From Candidatus Borkfalkia ceftriaxoniphila (GTDB lineage: Bacteria > Bacillota > Clostridia > Christensenellales > Borkfalkiaceae), in the NCBI RefSeq assembly GCF_004134775.1, contig NZ_SDOZ01000005.1, forward strand, positions 114,676 to 178,675: DNA of 64,000 nt, given 5' to 3'. Position numbers and translations under genes: made by a program. The notes beneath the pieces were generated by a model. It did no database searches and was not told where the DNA came from. It worked only from the letters and a program-made list of their open reading frames with translations. Positions 53,122 through 62,388 of the stretch are shown piece by piece (position 1 is the stretch's first letter; each line of letters starts with the position of its first letter).

Positions 53122-53961
53122 CTACGCCTCCCGGCCGCTGAATACACGGAGCGTACGTTCGGCGTTTGCCGCCATGGCATTCTGTGCGCGAAGGGCCAGA
53201 TCGTGGTAGAAACCCGTTTCTTTTTCCTCGGCCTGCGCCTTTGCAGCCGCGTAGCCCGCATACGACATATAGGTATAGTAGTTGATCTTGGAAATGCCGC
53301 GGGCGATGACTTCGCGGTACTGTTCATCGCTGATGCCGCTGCCGCCGTGCATGACGAGCGGCGTATCCGTGCGCTTTGCGACCTCGGATATTACGTCCAT
53401 ATTGAGTACGGGTTTGGTCGCATAAATTCCGTGCGCCGTACCGAAAGCGATGGCGAGCGCGTCGATATCCGTACGGGCGATGAAATCGGGCACGAGCGCG
53501 GGATCGGTATAGAGCGCACTGCCGCCGCCGTTTCCGCCCTCACGGTTGGGAAGGCGTCCCAATTCCGCCTCGACGTCCGCGCCGTGCGCGTGCGCGTAAT
53601 CCGTCACCTCGCGCGTGCCGCGGATATTCTCTTCATAAGAAAGCGCGGAACGATCGATCATGACCGAGGTAAACCCCAAATCAATGGCGCGCTTGCAGTA
53701 TTCGAAATCTTCGCCGTGGTCGAGGTGCACGCACACGTTTACCGAACTTGCCTTTGCAAGCGAGAGCATGACGCGACCTATCCTTTCGAGGGGCGCGACG
53801 TTCTCATGAATCTGGGCGTGTGACACGATGACGGGCACGTCCAGTTTTTCCGCGCTGTCAAGAACGGCGAGCAGGCATTCGAGATTGGGGGTATTGAACG
53901 CGCCGACCGCTATGCCGCGCGCGTTTCCTTCCTTTAAAATTTCTTTCAATCCGACTAACAT
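53122..53961 (-). CDS. Class II fructose-bisphosphate/tagatose-type aldolase
   Basis: 279 aa from the ATG at 53961 (AGAGG upstream). Zinc-dependent class II aldolase. Catalytic Asp and zinc His lie in CVHLDHGED (Asp81, His82); the other His ligands are in AFGTAHGIY and MHGGSGIS. The shorter length and lack of Fba-specific insertions fit the GatY/KbaY or sugar-1-phosphate branch rather than glycolytic Fba. It should cleave the phosphorylated ketose produced by the kinase and isomerase upstream into DHAP plus an aldehyde. Confidence 0.9.
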   Translation of the reverse strand: MLVGLKEILKEGNARGIAVGAFNTPNLECLLAVLDSAEKLDVPVIVSHAQIHENVAPLERIGRVMLSLAKASSVNVCVHLDHGEDFEYCKRAIDLGFTSVMIDRSALSYEENIRGTREVTDYAHAHGADVEAELGRLPNREGGNGGGSALYTDPALVPDFIARTDIDALAIAFGTAHGIYATKPVLNMDVISEVAKRTDTPLVMHGGSGISDEQYREVIARGISKINYYTYMSYAGYAAAKAQAEEKETGFYHDLALRAQNAMAANAERTLRVFSGREA

Positions 53962-53965
53962 AATG

Positions 53966-55360
53966 TTACCTCTCGATGTCCACGAGTTCATACCCGAGGT
54001 AGGTCGTAAACGCCTCTTCGAGCACTTTTTTCATATGTCCGACGCCCACCGTGGTATGGTGCTTGAATCCGCCCTTGGCAAGCCGCAGAAGTTTATTCTG
54101 CAAATCGGGGATCTCCGCCACGCCGCCGCACCCGAAAAAGGCAGATTCGATGGGTTCGCCCGTAAATTTTGCTTCGCTCGCATAGACTTTCAGTTTGCCG
54201 TTTTCGGTAAAGCAGTTGGAAAAAGTCATGTCGAACGCGGCGATACGCCCCTCGTTGGAACCCCAGCCGCTGCCCGGGTCGCCTTTGGCAAACATTTTAT
54301 GTTCGGTCACGACGCCTTTGCCCGCCATCAACGACTGCGCTACGGGCCCGCAATGGAACAGGATCACCTTGTTTTCCTCTTCGCCGTAGTTGTTGTTCCA
54401 GTCGAGGCAAGCGGTCGGCCTTTCCGACGCCAAAGCCATGGCGCGCATGGTGATCGCCGAGCACAGGTCGATCTCACACGAGGCGACTATGCCGCGGTCG
54501 TTGAGTTCGGAAAGCAAAACGCAGGGACACACGCGCAGAATGGTTTCCATTTCATTCCAGCAGCGCAGGGATATAGCGTCCAGTTTGTATTCTTCGATAT
54601 ACTCGTCGATGACGACGGAAATTTTCGCGAGCGTCTTTTTGTTGTTTTCGGGCACGCGCGAAAAATCGGTGTAGGCTTCCAACCGCTCGATCTTTTTAAG
54701 AACGGCGCAATCGTCGTCGCTCTTTTTCTGCACTTTAAAAACGAGTTCGGAAAGGTCGAAACTTTCCACGTTGATGCCGTAGCGCTGCAAGGCGACCTCG
54801 TCGAAACGCACTGTCTTGAACGCCGTCGTACGCGCGCCGATACAGCCGAGATTAAAGCGTTTCATGCCCTTGACCACGCGGCATATCGCGGCAAAATCAT
54901 CGAGATTGCGGCGGAAAGCGGCGGAGAGCGGATGCACTACGTGCGGTTTCATGACCGTAAACGGTATTTTATACTGATAGAAAACGTCGGTCACGGAAAA
55001 TTTACCGCAAAACGCGTCGCGGCGCTGTTTGAAATCCATTTTGCCGATCTCGTCGGGATACGCCTGCATGAGAATGGGAACGCCCGCGTCCTGCAAGGCG
55101 GTCACCGCGCCGTTCTCGTCGATAAAGATCGGCATACAGAGAATGACGCCGTCGTATTCGCCCTCATGGCTTTTCAGCCAGTCGTGATAGAGTCGGCCTT
55201 CTTCTCGCGTTTCCACCGCGCCGTAGCGGGTAGCGCCCGCATCCATCACCAGCGATTCGTGTCCCGCATCGGCAACGGCGCGCATCATGTCGGCGCGCGC
55301 GCCTGCAATGAGTTCCGCGGGCATAAATCCGCGGTTTCCGAAAAACAATGCAAATTTCAT
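53966..55360 (-). CDS. L-fucose/L-arabinose isomerase superfamily protein
   Basis: 464 aa. The fold follows the FucI/AraA ketol-isomerase family: N-terminal GNRGFMPAELIAG domain, a middle part with CWNEMETILRVCPCVLLSEL, and a C-terminal GDPGSGWGSNEGRIAAFDM barrel, with Glu and His candidates for the metal site (SCEIDL, HCGPVAQ). It interconverts an aldose and a ketose; which one is unknown. Located between the kinase (2-bp gap) and the aldolase (4-bp gap). Confidence 0.85.
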   Translation of the reverse strand: MKFALFFGNRGFMPAELIAGARADMMRAVADAGHESLVMDAGATRYGAVETREEGRLYHDWLKSHEGEYDGVILCMPIFIDENGAVTALQDAGVPILMQAYPDEIGKMDFKQRRDAFCGKFSVTDVFYQYKIPFTVMKPHVVHPLSAAFRRNLDDFAAICRVVKGMKRFNLGCIGARTTAFKTVRFDEVALQRYGINVESFDLSELVFKVQKKSDDDCAVLKKIERLEAYTDFSRVPENNKKTLAKISVVIDEYIEEYKLDAISLRCWNEMETILRVCPCVLLSELNDRGIVASCEIDLCSAITMRAMALASERPTACLDWNNNYGEEENKVILFHCGPVAQSLMAGKGVVTEHKMFAKGDPGSGWGSNEGRIAAFDMTFSNCFTENGKLKVYASEAKFTGEPIESAFFGCGGVAEIPDLQNKLLRLAKGGFKHHTTVGVGHMKKVLEEAFTTYLGYELVDIER

Positions 55361-55361
55361 T

Positions 55362-56834
55362 TTAATAAAACTCCTTTAACGTCTGATATAGTTTTTTATA
55401 TTTCGAATATTGTTCCTCGTACGCGGCGTGCAAGTCCGCATCGGGAAAAAATTCTTCCCGATACTGCACGAACAGTTTTGCCGCCTCTTCAAGATCTGCA
55501 AACTGCCCCATCGCCACCGATTGCAGCATCGCGCAGCCGCACAGCCCCCCTTCGCTCGAACGCAGCGTTCGGAAAGGAATGTTTTCGATATCCGCTTTCG
55601 CTTGCAGCCACAATCCGGAATTGGCGCCGCCGCCCGTTGCCGTCGCGCCCGTAACTTTTATCCCGTAAGCAGACGCGGTTTCGAGATTCAGTCGCATTTC
55701 CATCGCTGTGCCTTCCATGACCGAGCGATATACGTCGCGGTCGGTCGCCCGCAACGTGAGGTTCAGAATCGCGCCCTTTGCATGGATATTCTGATACGGC
55801 GTCGCCGCGCCGCCGAAATACGGGAGCGTAAGAATGCCCGTAGGCGCGCGTTTCATATCCTTTTCGATATAGGAAAAAAAGTTTTCTTCGTTCCCGCGAT
55901 ACCCGTGCAGCAACTCGTCCTTGAACCAGGAAACGAGCGAACCGTTCGAATAGTTGAACATATACGTGCAGTACAATCCCTTTACCGCATACGGGACGCA
56001 GGGATACCCCTGCTCGCCCATCGTACAGTCCGAAGGTTTTTTCGAAAAGACGGTGGTGATACATTCGACCGTGCCCATTCCGTCTACCGCATCGCCCTCT
56101 TTTACGACGCCCGCCCCCAATGCGGCGCAAATCTGGTCGTGCGAGCCGAGCACGAGCATACAGTGTTCCGAAAGCCCCAGATCTTTCGCGACGCTTTTTT
56201 TGATCATGCCGACGATACTGCCCGTCGGCATGGGTGTGGAAAACAGAGAAACGGGCACGCCGAGTTCGTTTAAAAAGTCTTCGTCAAAGGTCAGTTTTCC
56301 GATATGGAACGCACCCGTGCGGGAGGCGAGAGCATAGTCGATCGCACGCTCGCCCGTCAAAAGATACCCCAGATAATCGCAGATAAGCATCGCTTTGTCT
56401 GCCCGCGCGAAAATTTCGGGTCGGTTTTGTTTCAGCCACAAAAGTTTACTGACGGAAAACAGGCTCTGCGGCAGCGAACCGAGATTCTGAAACAAATATT
56501 CGTTCGTAAATTTTTCCGAGATCATCTCCGCCTGTTCCGCGCCGCGCGCGTCGGTATATAGCATGGGATCGAATAAAATTTCATCGTTTTTATCTAGGAG
56601 CACGAACGATTCCCCGAACGTGGAAATACAGACGGAAGAAACTTCGCGTTTTGCCGCGACTTCCGAGATCATGGAAAATACCCGTCCGCGGATCGCGGCA
56701 ATATCTACGTATAATTCGCCCTCCGCTTGTTTGAGCGGATATTCCGTAATTTTATATTCGAGAATTTCCCCTTTGTCGGAAAACAATTGGCATTTGCAGC
56801 AAGTCGTCCCCACGTCCAGACTCAAATAATTCAT
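55362..56834 (-). CDS. FGGY-family carbohydrate kinase
   Basis: 490 aa, xylulokinase-like sugar kinase. Phosphate-1 loop LDVGTTCCKCQLFS at the N-terminus; the catalytic base Asp is in LVLGSHDQICAALGAG; the C-terminal lobe has the ATGGGANSGLWLQAKAD nucleotide-binding signature. The substrate cannot be given; context (isomerase, class II aldolase) suggests ketopentose or deoxy-ketose phosphorylation. First gene of the four-gene operon, with GAGGTG before the ATG, divergent from the PocR-AraC gene. Confidence 0.9.
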   Translation of the reverse strand: MNYLSLDVGTTCCKCQLFSDKGEILEYKITEYPLKQAEGELYVDIAAIRGRVFSMISEVAAKREVSSVCISTFGESFVLLDKNDEILFDPMLYTDARGAEQAEMISEKFTNEYLFQNLGSLPQSLFSVSKLLWLKQNRPEIFARADKAMLICDYLGYLLTGERAIDYALASRTGAFHIGKLTFDEDFLNELGVPVSLFSTPMPTGSIVGMIKKSVAKDLGLSEHCMLVLGSHDQICAALGAGVVKEGDAVDGMGTVECITTVFSKKPSDCTMGEQGYPCVPYAVKGLYCTYMFNYSNGSLVSWFKDELLHGYRGNEENFFSYIEKDMKRAPTGILTLPYFGGAATPYQNIHAKGAILNLTLRATDRDVYRSVMEGTAMEMRLNLETASAYGIKVTGATATGGGANSGLWLQAKADIENIPFRTLRSSEGGLCGCAMLQSVAMGQFADLEEAAKLFVQYREEFFPDADLHAAYEEQYSKYKKLYQTLKEFY

Positions 56835-56858
56835 ATTTTCACCTCGGCCTTATTTTAC

Positions 56859-56887
56859 TTGATTTTTTTCATGCGGTATAGTATTAT
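56859..56887 (+). promoter_or_regulatory. Promoter of the PocR-AraC gene
   Basis: TTGATT, 17-bp spacer, TATTAT on the plus strand; a minus-strand TAAAAT (56857-56852) of the kinase operon lies just beside it, so the divergent promoters overlap. Confidence 0.6.
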
Positions 56888-56928
56888 TTGTTTATAAATA
56901 TGGTAATTTTGTATTAAGGAATACTAAT

Positions 56929-57744
56929 ATGCAACCGTACGATCTGCAAAAAATGCAGGAACTCCTGCACGACTTTTATAACCTGACAAAAATCAAAATA
57001 TGTATTTACGACAATGCGGAAAACGAACTTTGCTATTATCCCGAAAAACTCACGGATTTCTGCCGCTGTCTGCGCGCGGACGAGGTCATGGACGCGCGAT
57101 GCAAAGAATGCGACCGCCTTGCATTTGCGGCGTGCAAAAAGACGCACAGGCGCCACGTCTATACGTGCCACGCCGGACTGCTGGAATGTTTTTCGCCCAT
57201 TCTGTACAACGACAATATCATCGGTTATATCGTGATCGGGCAGATCAAAGCGAGCGAACACGCCGATTTTTCCACCATAGCCATGCGCTTTCCCGAACAA
57301 AGACGAGAAGAACTGCGAGAAAATTTCAACCGACTTCCCTCCGCGGGCATGGACAAGATCAATTCCGCCATCCATATCCTCGATGCCTGCGCGGGATACG
57401 AATATCTCAAAAACCTGATCAGCGCGGCGGAAAGCAAGATCGACGCCACGATCGGCGCATATATCAACGAGCATCTTGCGGACGATCTGTCCGTACAGGC
57501 GCTTTGTTCCCGCTTTCGGATATCCCGATCGGAAATGTATTCGATTTTCAAGGAATATTTCAATTCATCCGTAGCCGATTTCGTAAAAAACCGCAGGCTC
57601 AACCGAGCCTGCGCGCTGCTTCGGGAAACCGAACTGCCCGTCAATAAGATCGCGGAACAGTGCGGGATTCCCGACTATAATTATTTTTCCAAAACTTTTA
57701 AAAAGTACTGCGGCATGAGCCCGCGGGAATTCCGTAAAAAATAA
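56929..57744 (+). CDS. PocR-domain AraC-family regulator
   Basis: 271 aa. The N-terminal PocR ligand-binding domain (about 1-150) has the cysteine-rich signature CRCLRADEVMDARCKECDR and a further YTCHAGLLE; the C-terminal two HTH motifs (about 175-268) form an AraC/HTH_18 domain, ending PREFRKK. PocR-type regulators sense diols or sugars in propanediol and fucose/rhamnose degradation. It diverges from the kinase-isomerase-aldolase operon, which it probably activates. Perfect terminator shared with the next operon. Confidence 0.9.
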   Translation: MQPYDLQKMQELLHDFYNLTKIKICIYDNAENELCYYPEKLTDFCRCLRADEVMDARCKECDRLAFAACKKTHRRHVYTCHAGLLECFSPILYNDNIIGYIVIGQIKASEHADFSTIAMRFPEQRREELRENFNRLPSAGMDKINSAIHILDACAGYEYLKNLISAAESKIDATIGAYINEHLADDLSVQALCSRFRISRSEMYSIFKEYFNSSVADFVKNRRLNRACALLRETELPVNKIAEQCGIPDYNYFSKTFKKYCGMSPREFRKK

Positions 57745-57776
57745 AGGAGCGGCAATAAAAATTGCCGCTCCTTTAT
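57741..57776. terminator. Bidirectional terminator between two sugar operons
   Basis: A perfect 16-bp stem ATAAAGGAGCGGCAAT with its complement around AAAA; T-rich on both strands. Confidence 0.9.
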
Positions 57777-58738
57777 TATACCCACCATAAGCCGTTCGTG
57801 CGCGGCTCGCGGATCATGACTCTCTGCATAAATTCAATGGCTTTATCCAGCCCTTCCGTCTGCGTCATCAAACTGTCCTCGTGCTCGATGGACAGATAAT
57901 CGTCGTATCCTGCGATACGGAGTGCGGAGATCACGTCTTTCCAGAACTTTTCATCCGAACCGTAGCCCACCGTGCGGAAGATCCACGAGCGCTCGGCTTC
58001 GTTCTCGTAAGGTTTGGAATCGAGAACGCCGTTGCGCGCCACGTTTTCCCGATCGAGCGCCGTATCTTTTGCGTGAAAATAGAAGAGCGCTTTGCCGAGA
58101 TAACGGATCGCGGACACGATATCGATACCCTGCCACAGCAAATGCGAAGGATCGAGATTAGCGCCGAGCGCATCGCCCGCAGCCGCGCGCAGTTTTAAAA
58201 GCGTTTCGGGATTGTACACGCAGAACCCCGGGTGCATTTCAAAGCATATCTGCACGCCGTTATCTTTGGCGCGCTGCGCGTACTTCTTCCAATACGGAAT
58301 GAGCACTTCGTTCCATTGATACTCCAAAACGTCGCGGTATTCGTTGGGCCATGCGCACGTTACCCAGTTGGGCATATCGCCTTTTCCGTCGCCCGGGCAG
58401 CCCGAAAAAGTGACGATTTTTTTCACGCCGAGTTTGGGTGCGACTTCAATGGCGGCTTCCAATTCCTCGGTGGCGATCTTCGCGATCGCCTTTTGAGGGT
58501 GCACGCCGTTTCCGTGTACGGAAAGCGCGCAGATCTCCAAATTGTATTTGTCGAAAAGCGCTTTCAGTTCCGCTATTTTGCGGGGATCGCTTTTCAGTTC
58601 CAAAATATCCGCGTGCGCTTTGCCGGGATAGCCGCCAGCGCCGAGTTCCAGTCCGTCCACGCCCTTGGCGGACAGATATCGGAGAGCCTCTTCCAGGCTG
58701 CGGTTCCCGAATACGGGAGAAAAAACAGCAAGTTTCAT
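57776..58738 (-). CDS. TIM-barrel sugar phosphate isomerase/epimerase
   Basis: 320 aa, xylose-isomerase-like TIM barrel (AP endonuclease-2 fold). Expected metal ligands are present: Glu in ICFEMHPGF, Asp and His in NLDPSHLLWQG, His in YFHAKDT and Glu in YLSIEHED. This superfamily includes myo-inosose dehydratases, ketose epimerases and C-glycoside lyases. It is the last gene of a five-gene operon with two Gfo/Idh/MocA enzymes and a ThuA protein; the exact reaction is unknown. GAGG lies before the ATG. Confidence 0.88.
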   Translation of the reverse strand: MKLAVFSPVFGNRSLEEALRYLSAKGVDGLELGAGGYPGKAHADILELKSDPRKIAELKALFDKYNLEICALSVHGNGVHPQKAIAKIATEELEAAIEVAPKLGVKKIVTFSGCPGDGKGDMPNWVTCAWPNEYRDVLEYQWNEVLIPYWKKYAQRAKDNGVQICFEMHPGFCVYNPETLLKLRAAAGDALGANLDPSHLLWQGIDIVSAIRYLGKALFYFHAKDTALDRENVARNGVLDSKPYENEAERSWIFRTVGYGSDEKFWKDVISALRIAGYDDYLSIEHEDSLMTQTEGLDKAIEFMQRVMIREPRTNGLWWV

Positions 58739-58747
58739 TGTATTACC

Positions 58748-59839
58748 TCAGTCAAAATATACGGGTTTGCCGGTCTTGGCAGATTGATAAATCGCATCGA
58801 GTATGCGCGTGACGACGATCGCCTGTTCGGGCAAAACCACGAGTTCGCCCTTGCCGCGGATCGCATCCAGAAAGGTTTTCGCTTCGATCGTAGCGGGATC
58901 GCCGATGCCGCCCGAGCCGGAAAAGAAGTCGACGCCGCCCGCGGCAAAATCGGGGACGGTAATATACTGCCTTCCGTTGTTGACGCCGTTGATGCGCAAT
59001 TTCTGATCGTTGGGCATATCCGCGCCCGCCTTGGTGCCGCAGATAAGCGTCTGCGCCTCGCCCGCATCCGCATAGTTGAGCGCCCAACTCGAATCAATGG
59101 AAATGGTCGCGCCGTTCTCCATGACGACAAAACCGAACGCGCTGTCCTCCACGGTGAACTTTTCGGGATCCCAGTCGCCCCAGGCGTTCGCGGTGCGCGT
59201 CTGATCGTTCAGTTTATGATACACCGTACCCACGGCGTATTTGGGGCGGTAGTTATTCATGACATACAGCGTCAGATCGAGAGAATGCGTGCCGATGTCG
59301 ATGAGCGGCCCGCCCCCTTGCTTTTCTTCGTCCAGAAATACGCCCCAGGTCGGAACGGCGCGGCGGCGGACCGCCTTGGCGCGCGCGAAATATATCTCGC
59401 CGAACGTACCCTTTTCCGCTTCTTCTTTGAGATATTTTACTTCGGGGCGATAGCGGTTCTGATAGCCGATGGTCAGGATTTTACCGCTCTTCGCCTTGGC
59501 GTCGAGCATGGCTTTCGCCTCCTCGTAATTGATCGCCATCGGTTTTTCGCAGATGACGTGTTTACCTGCATTGAGCGCCGCAACGGTGATCTCGCTGTGC
59601 GAAACATTGGGCGTACACACGCACACCGCGTCCAGATCCTCTTGTAAGAGTTTTTTATAATCCGTGAAAACCTTGCCCTTTCCCGCGGCATATTCTACGT
59701 TTGCTTTCTGTGCGCGCTCTTCTATAATATCGCAGAAAGCGACCATTTCCGCTTCGTCCGCCAGATTTTTATACGAAGGCATATGTTTGCCGTTGGCGAT
59801 CCCGCCGCAACCGATGATTCCGATTTTGATTTTTTCCAT
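58748..59839 (-). CDS. Gfo/Idh/MocA-family NAD(P)-dependent oxidoreductase
   Basis: 363 aa. Rossmann motif GIIGCGGIANGKHMPS, the HVICEKPMAINYEEA motif whose Lys takes part in catalysis, and IDIGTHSLDL with the conserved Asp and His of the active site. Sugars, sugar nucleotides or inositols are the usual substrates. GAGGAG before the ATG; 9 bp upstream of the TIM-barrel gene. Confidence 0.9.
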   Translation of the reverse strand: MEKIKIGIIGCGGIANGKHMPSYKNLADEAEMVAFCDIIEERAQKANVEYAAGKGKVFTDYKKLLQEDLDAVCVCTPNVSHSEITVAALNAGKHVICEKPMAINYEEAKAMLDAKAKSGKILTIGYQNRYRPEVKYLKEEAEKGTFGEIYFARAKAVRRRAVPTWGVFLDEEKQGGGPLIDIGTHSLDLTLYVMNNYRPKYAVGTVYHKLNDQTRTANAWGDWDPEKFTVEDSAFGFVVMENGATISIDSSWALNYADAGEAQTLICGTKAGADMPNDQKLRINGVNNGRQYITVPDFAAGGVDFFSGSGGIGDPATIEAKTFLDAIRGKGELVVLPEQAIVVTRILDAIYQSAKTGKPVYFD

Positions 59840-59853
59840 GATTTTCTCCTCGA

Positions 59854-60567
59854 TTATTGATATTTTTTCATAAATTCATAACTGCGTGCAAGATATTCTT
59901 CGACGGGAACGCCGACTTTTTCTACTTCCAGGATCGACCATCCCACGTTCATTTCCCTGCCGAGTTTCAAAACGTTTTCGATATCCGCGCGCCCCTCTCC
60001 CACAACGGGATTGATGCTTTCCGCATTCTCGCCCAATTCCTTGATATGTAAATAAATGAGCCGTTCGCGCTGTTCTTTTATATAATCGGTCGCGCGGATG
60101 CCCGCGACCGCCAGCCAGAACACGTCCAGTTCCAGTTTCAAGGCGGGGATATTTTCCGCCAGACGTTTTAAAATATCCGTTCCGCCGTTAAACTCGTGCG
60201 CATGGTTGTGATATCCGAGTATCATGCCGTTTTCCCGCAACAGCGCTTCTGAACTTCTGCATGCCTGCAATCCTTCCTCGAACGACGTTCCTATATTGAA
60301 AGGAATAAACGGAATGATCGCGCAGCCGACGCCGAGTTTTTTCAAAATCGGGATCGCCGCCTCCATCTCCTGTGCTCCCACGTGCGCGGATATTGCTTTC
60401 AGATGGTAGCGCTCTAAAAGTTCTTGCAACTGCTCCGCGCCGTATCCGTAAAAACCCGCGAATTCCACGCCCGAAAAACCCGCCGCAGAAACGAGGCGCA
60501 GAGCCTCTTTAAGGCCCTTTTGTCCGATCAATTCCCGCAGGGAATAAAGTTGTACTCCAAATTGCAT
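59854..60567 (-). CDS. TIM-barrel sugar isomerase/epimerase (IolE/Hyi-like)
   Basis: 237 aa from the ATG at 60567, which has AAGGGG upstream; the longer frame overlaps the ThuA gene. Smaller relative of the 57776 protein: GVQLYSLRELI start, GYHNHAHEF metal site, LKLELDVFWLAVAG and YLHIKEL further ligands. Presence of two such barrels in one operon is typical of pathways handling keto-sugars. Substrate unknown. Confidence 0.86.
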   Translation of the reverse strand: MQFGVQLYSLRELIGQKGLKEALRLVSAAGFSGVEFAGFYGYGAEQLQELLERYHLKAISAHVGAQEMEAAIPILKKLGVGCAIIPFIPFNIGTSFEEGLQACRSSEALLRENGMILGYHNHAHEFNGGTDILKRLAENIPALKLELDVFWLAVAGIRATDYIKEQRERLIYLHIKELGENAESINPVVGEGRADIENVLKLGREMNVGWSILEVEKVGVPVEEYLARSYEFMKKYQ

Positions 60568-60578
60568 AATACGTCCCC

Positions 60579-61310
60579 TTATTTGATTTTTTCCGGAGGA
60601 TCTCCGACAAAGAAACAGCACCTGGGTTCGCCCACCGGTTCCGAAGGAGCCGCCCAGCGTACTGCGTTGACGAGAATTTTGCGTACCCACTCGTTATGGT
60701 AGGATTCGTTGCTCTCGTGCCCGGGCTGGAAATAAAATATTTTTCCTTTTCCGCGCATATACGTTACGCCGCTGCGGAATACTTCTCCGCCCTGAAACCA
60801 ACCCGTAAAGACGACTTCGTCGGGCTTGGGAATATCGAAATACTCGCCGTACATTTCTTCGTGCGCGATTTCGATCCGATCGGGCAGCCCTGCCGCGATC
60901 GGATGATAGGGAGCCGTCACCCAAAGCCGCTCACGCTCGTTTATCTCACGCCAGCGCAAAGTACAACTCGTTCCCATCAATTTACGGAAGGGTTTCGCCA
61001 TATGCGCGGAATGCAGGAATATGCAGCCCATGCCGCCCAGAACGCGCGCGGCGATCTTATCCACGAGCGCGTCGCTCACGGCTTCATGCATACAATGCCC
61101 CCACCAGACAAGCACGTCCGTTTCCTGCAGAATTTCATCCGTGAGCCTGCCGCCGTCTTCGTGATCGTCCTGATACACCGCTTTCGTTTCGAATCCTTCG
61201 CCTTCGAATAATTCACGCAAAGTTTCGTGCAGACCGCGCGGATGCTGTTTCAGAATTTCTTCGTTTGTGCGAAATCCTTCGCCGTATTCGGAAAATACCG
61301 TAATTTTCAT
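60579..61310 (-). CDS. ThuA-like protein
   Basis: 243 aa, glutamine-amidotransferase-like fold of the ThuA family, linked in other bacteria to trehalose and keto-disaccharide use. Characteristic TDVLVWWGHCMHEAV, GCIFLHSAHMAKPF and ITHEEMY-like EIAHEEMYGEYF segments are present. It starts directly on the base before the stop of the preceding oxidoreductase gene, so translational coupling is likely. Confidence 0.88.
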   Translation of the reverse strand: MKITVFSEYGEGFRTNEEILKQHPRGLHETLRELFEGEGFETKAVYQDDHEDGGRLTDEILQETDVLVWWGHCMHEAVSDALVDKIAARVLGGMGCIFLHSAHMAKPFRKLMGTSCTLRWREINERERLWVTAPYHPIAAGLPDRIEIAHEEMYGEYFDIPKPDEVVFTGWFQGGEVFRSGVTYMRGKGKIFYFQPGHESNESYHNEWVRKILVNAVRWAAPSEPVGEPRCCFFVGDPPEKIK

Positions 61311-62375
61311 TTAATGCCTCGCTATAGTTATCACTTGATTTTCTTTCGCAGAACGCTTAGCCGCCTCCATGATTTTCATGACATTCATCACTTCCGAAGA
61401 TCGGATCAACGGCTCTTTATGATCTACGACGACGTCGTAAAACTCGTTATAGAATGCGTTAGGTTCAGGGCTCACTTTATCCAGTTCGCTCTTTACGACG
61501 GATTCCGCAGTACGGTACGCCATCGTCTTTGTAAAACCGTTGCCGGCCTGAATGCCCGCGATCTTGATATCTTTGGAATAGACGGGTTTGACTATGCCGC
61601 CGTTCAAAGCCCAATCTTCGATGACCGCCGTGCCGTCCGCGCCGTAAACCGTCCATCTCGGCAAGGGAATAAAACAATTGGTGTCCACCGCGATCTCCAC
61701 ACTCAGCCCGCCATTATAGTTCATTTCCAGGCGAAAACCGTCGTCCACTTCAAAGCCCGCGCCATAAAAGTATCGGCAATAGACGCTTTCGGGAAGTTCG
61801 GGGAGCATATACACCATCTGATCGATGAGATGCACGCCCCAGTCGAGCATCATGCCGCCCCCTTTTTCTTCGAATTTGCGCCAGTCTCCGGGAATGCCGT
61901 TCGCACCCTGCACGCGCGATTCGATGCGGCAAAACTTTCCAAGTGCGTTTTTGTCATACATTTTTTTGACCGTCAGAAAGTCGGGATCCCAGCGTCGGTT
62001 CTGATGCACCATCAGAACGACTTTATTTTTATCGCATACTTCGAGCATCTGCGCATATTCGGCGCTCGAAAGCGCCACGGGCTTTTCGCAGATGATATGC
62101 TTTCCTGCCTGCGCAAAAAATGTCACATATTCGAGATGAGAATCGTTGGGAGTCGCAATCAAAACTGCGTCCGTAGACGCATCCGCGGCAATTTCTTCTT
62201 TACTATGAAAACGATCGTAATTTTCGATGCCGTTTTCACGCGCCGCCGCGTAGCGCGACGCGTCGATATCGAAGATCCCGCTGATTTCAAACTTAGCGTT
62301 TTCGCGCAGATAGTTGTTGCCGTGATAAGAGCCCATGCCGCCGTAACCGACGATCGCCAAATTTAATTTTTTCAT
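61311..62375 (-). CDS. Gfo/Idh/MocA-family oxidoreductase, first gene of operon
   Basis: 354 aa, second oxidoreductase of this cluster. Rossmann motif VGYGGMGSYHGNN, HIICEKPVALSSAEY and the DWGVHLIDQMVYM active-site region with Asp and His. It is the promoter-proximal gene; no clear Shine-Dalgarno is seen, and the divergent promoter region with an inverted repeat lies just upstream. Likely to oxidise a sugar or glycoside hydroxyl with NAD(P). Confidence 0.9.
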   Translation of the reverse strand: MKKLNLAIVGYGGMGSYHGNNYLRENAKFEISGIFDIDASRYAAARENGIENYDRFHSKEEIAADASTDAVLIATPNDSHLEYVTFFAQAGKHIICEKPVALSSAEYAQMLEVCDKNKVVLMVHQNRRWDPDFLTVKKMYDKNALGKFCRIESRVQGANGIPGDWRKFEEKGGGMMLDWGVHLIDQMVYMLPELPESVYCRYFYGAGFEVDDGFRLEMNYNGGLSVEIAVDTNCFIPLPRWTVYGADGTAVIEDWALNGGIVKPVYSKDIKIAGIQAGNGFTKTMAYRTAESVVKSELDKVSPEPNAFYNEFYDVVVDHKEPLIRSSEVMNVMKIMEAAKRSAKENQVITIARH

Positions 62376-62388
62376 AATTCGTCAAACA

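Noticed and set aside
53828..55654. 608-codon plus-strand open frame antisense to the isomerase and aldolase genes
   Set aside because: It is a composition shadow of strongly supported minus-strand genes; no ribosome-binding site and no domain-like pattern, His/Arg/Phe-rich as expected for antisense translation.
58232..59647. 471-codon plus-strand frame over the TIM-barrel and Gfo/Idh genes
   Set aside because: Antisense shadow; the opposite strand has family motifs, correct starts and tight operon spacing.
61227..62366. 379-codon plus-strand frame over the first oxidoreductase
   Set aside because: Antisense shadow without a start site or recognisable motifs.
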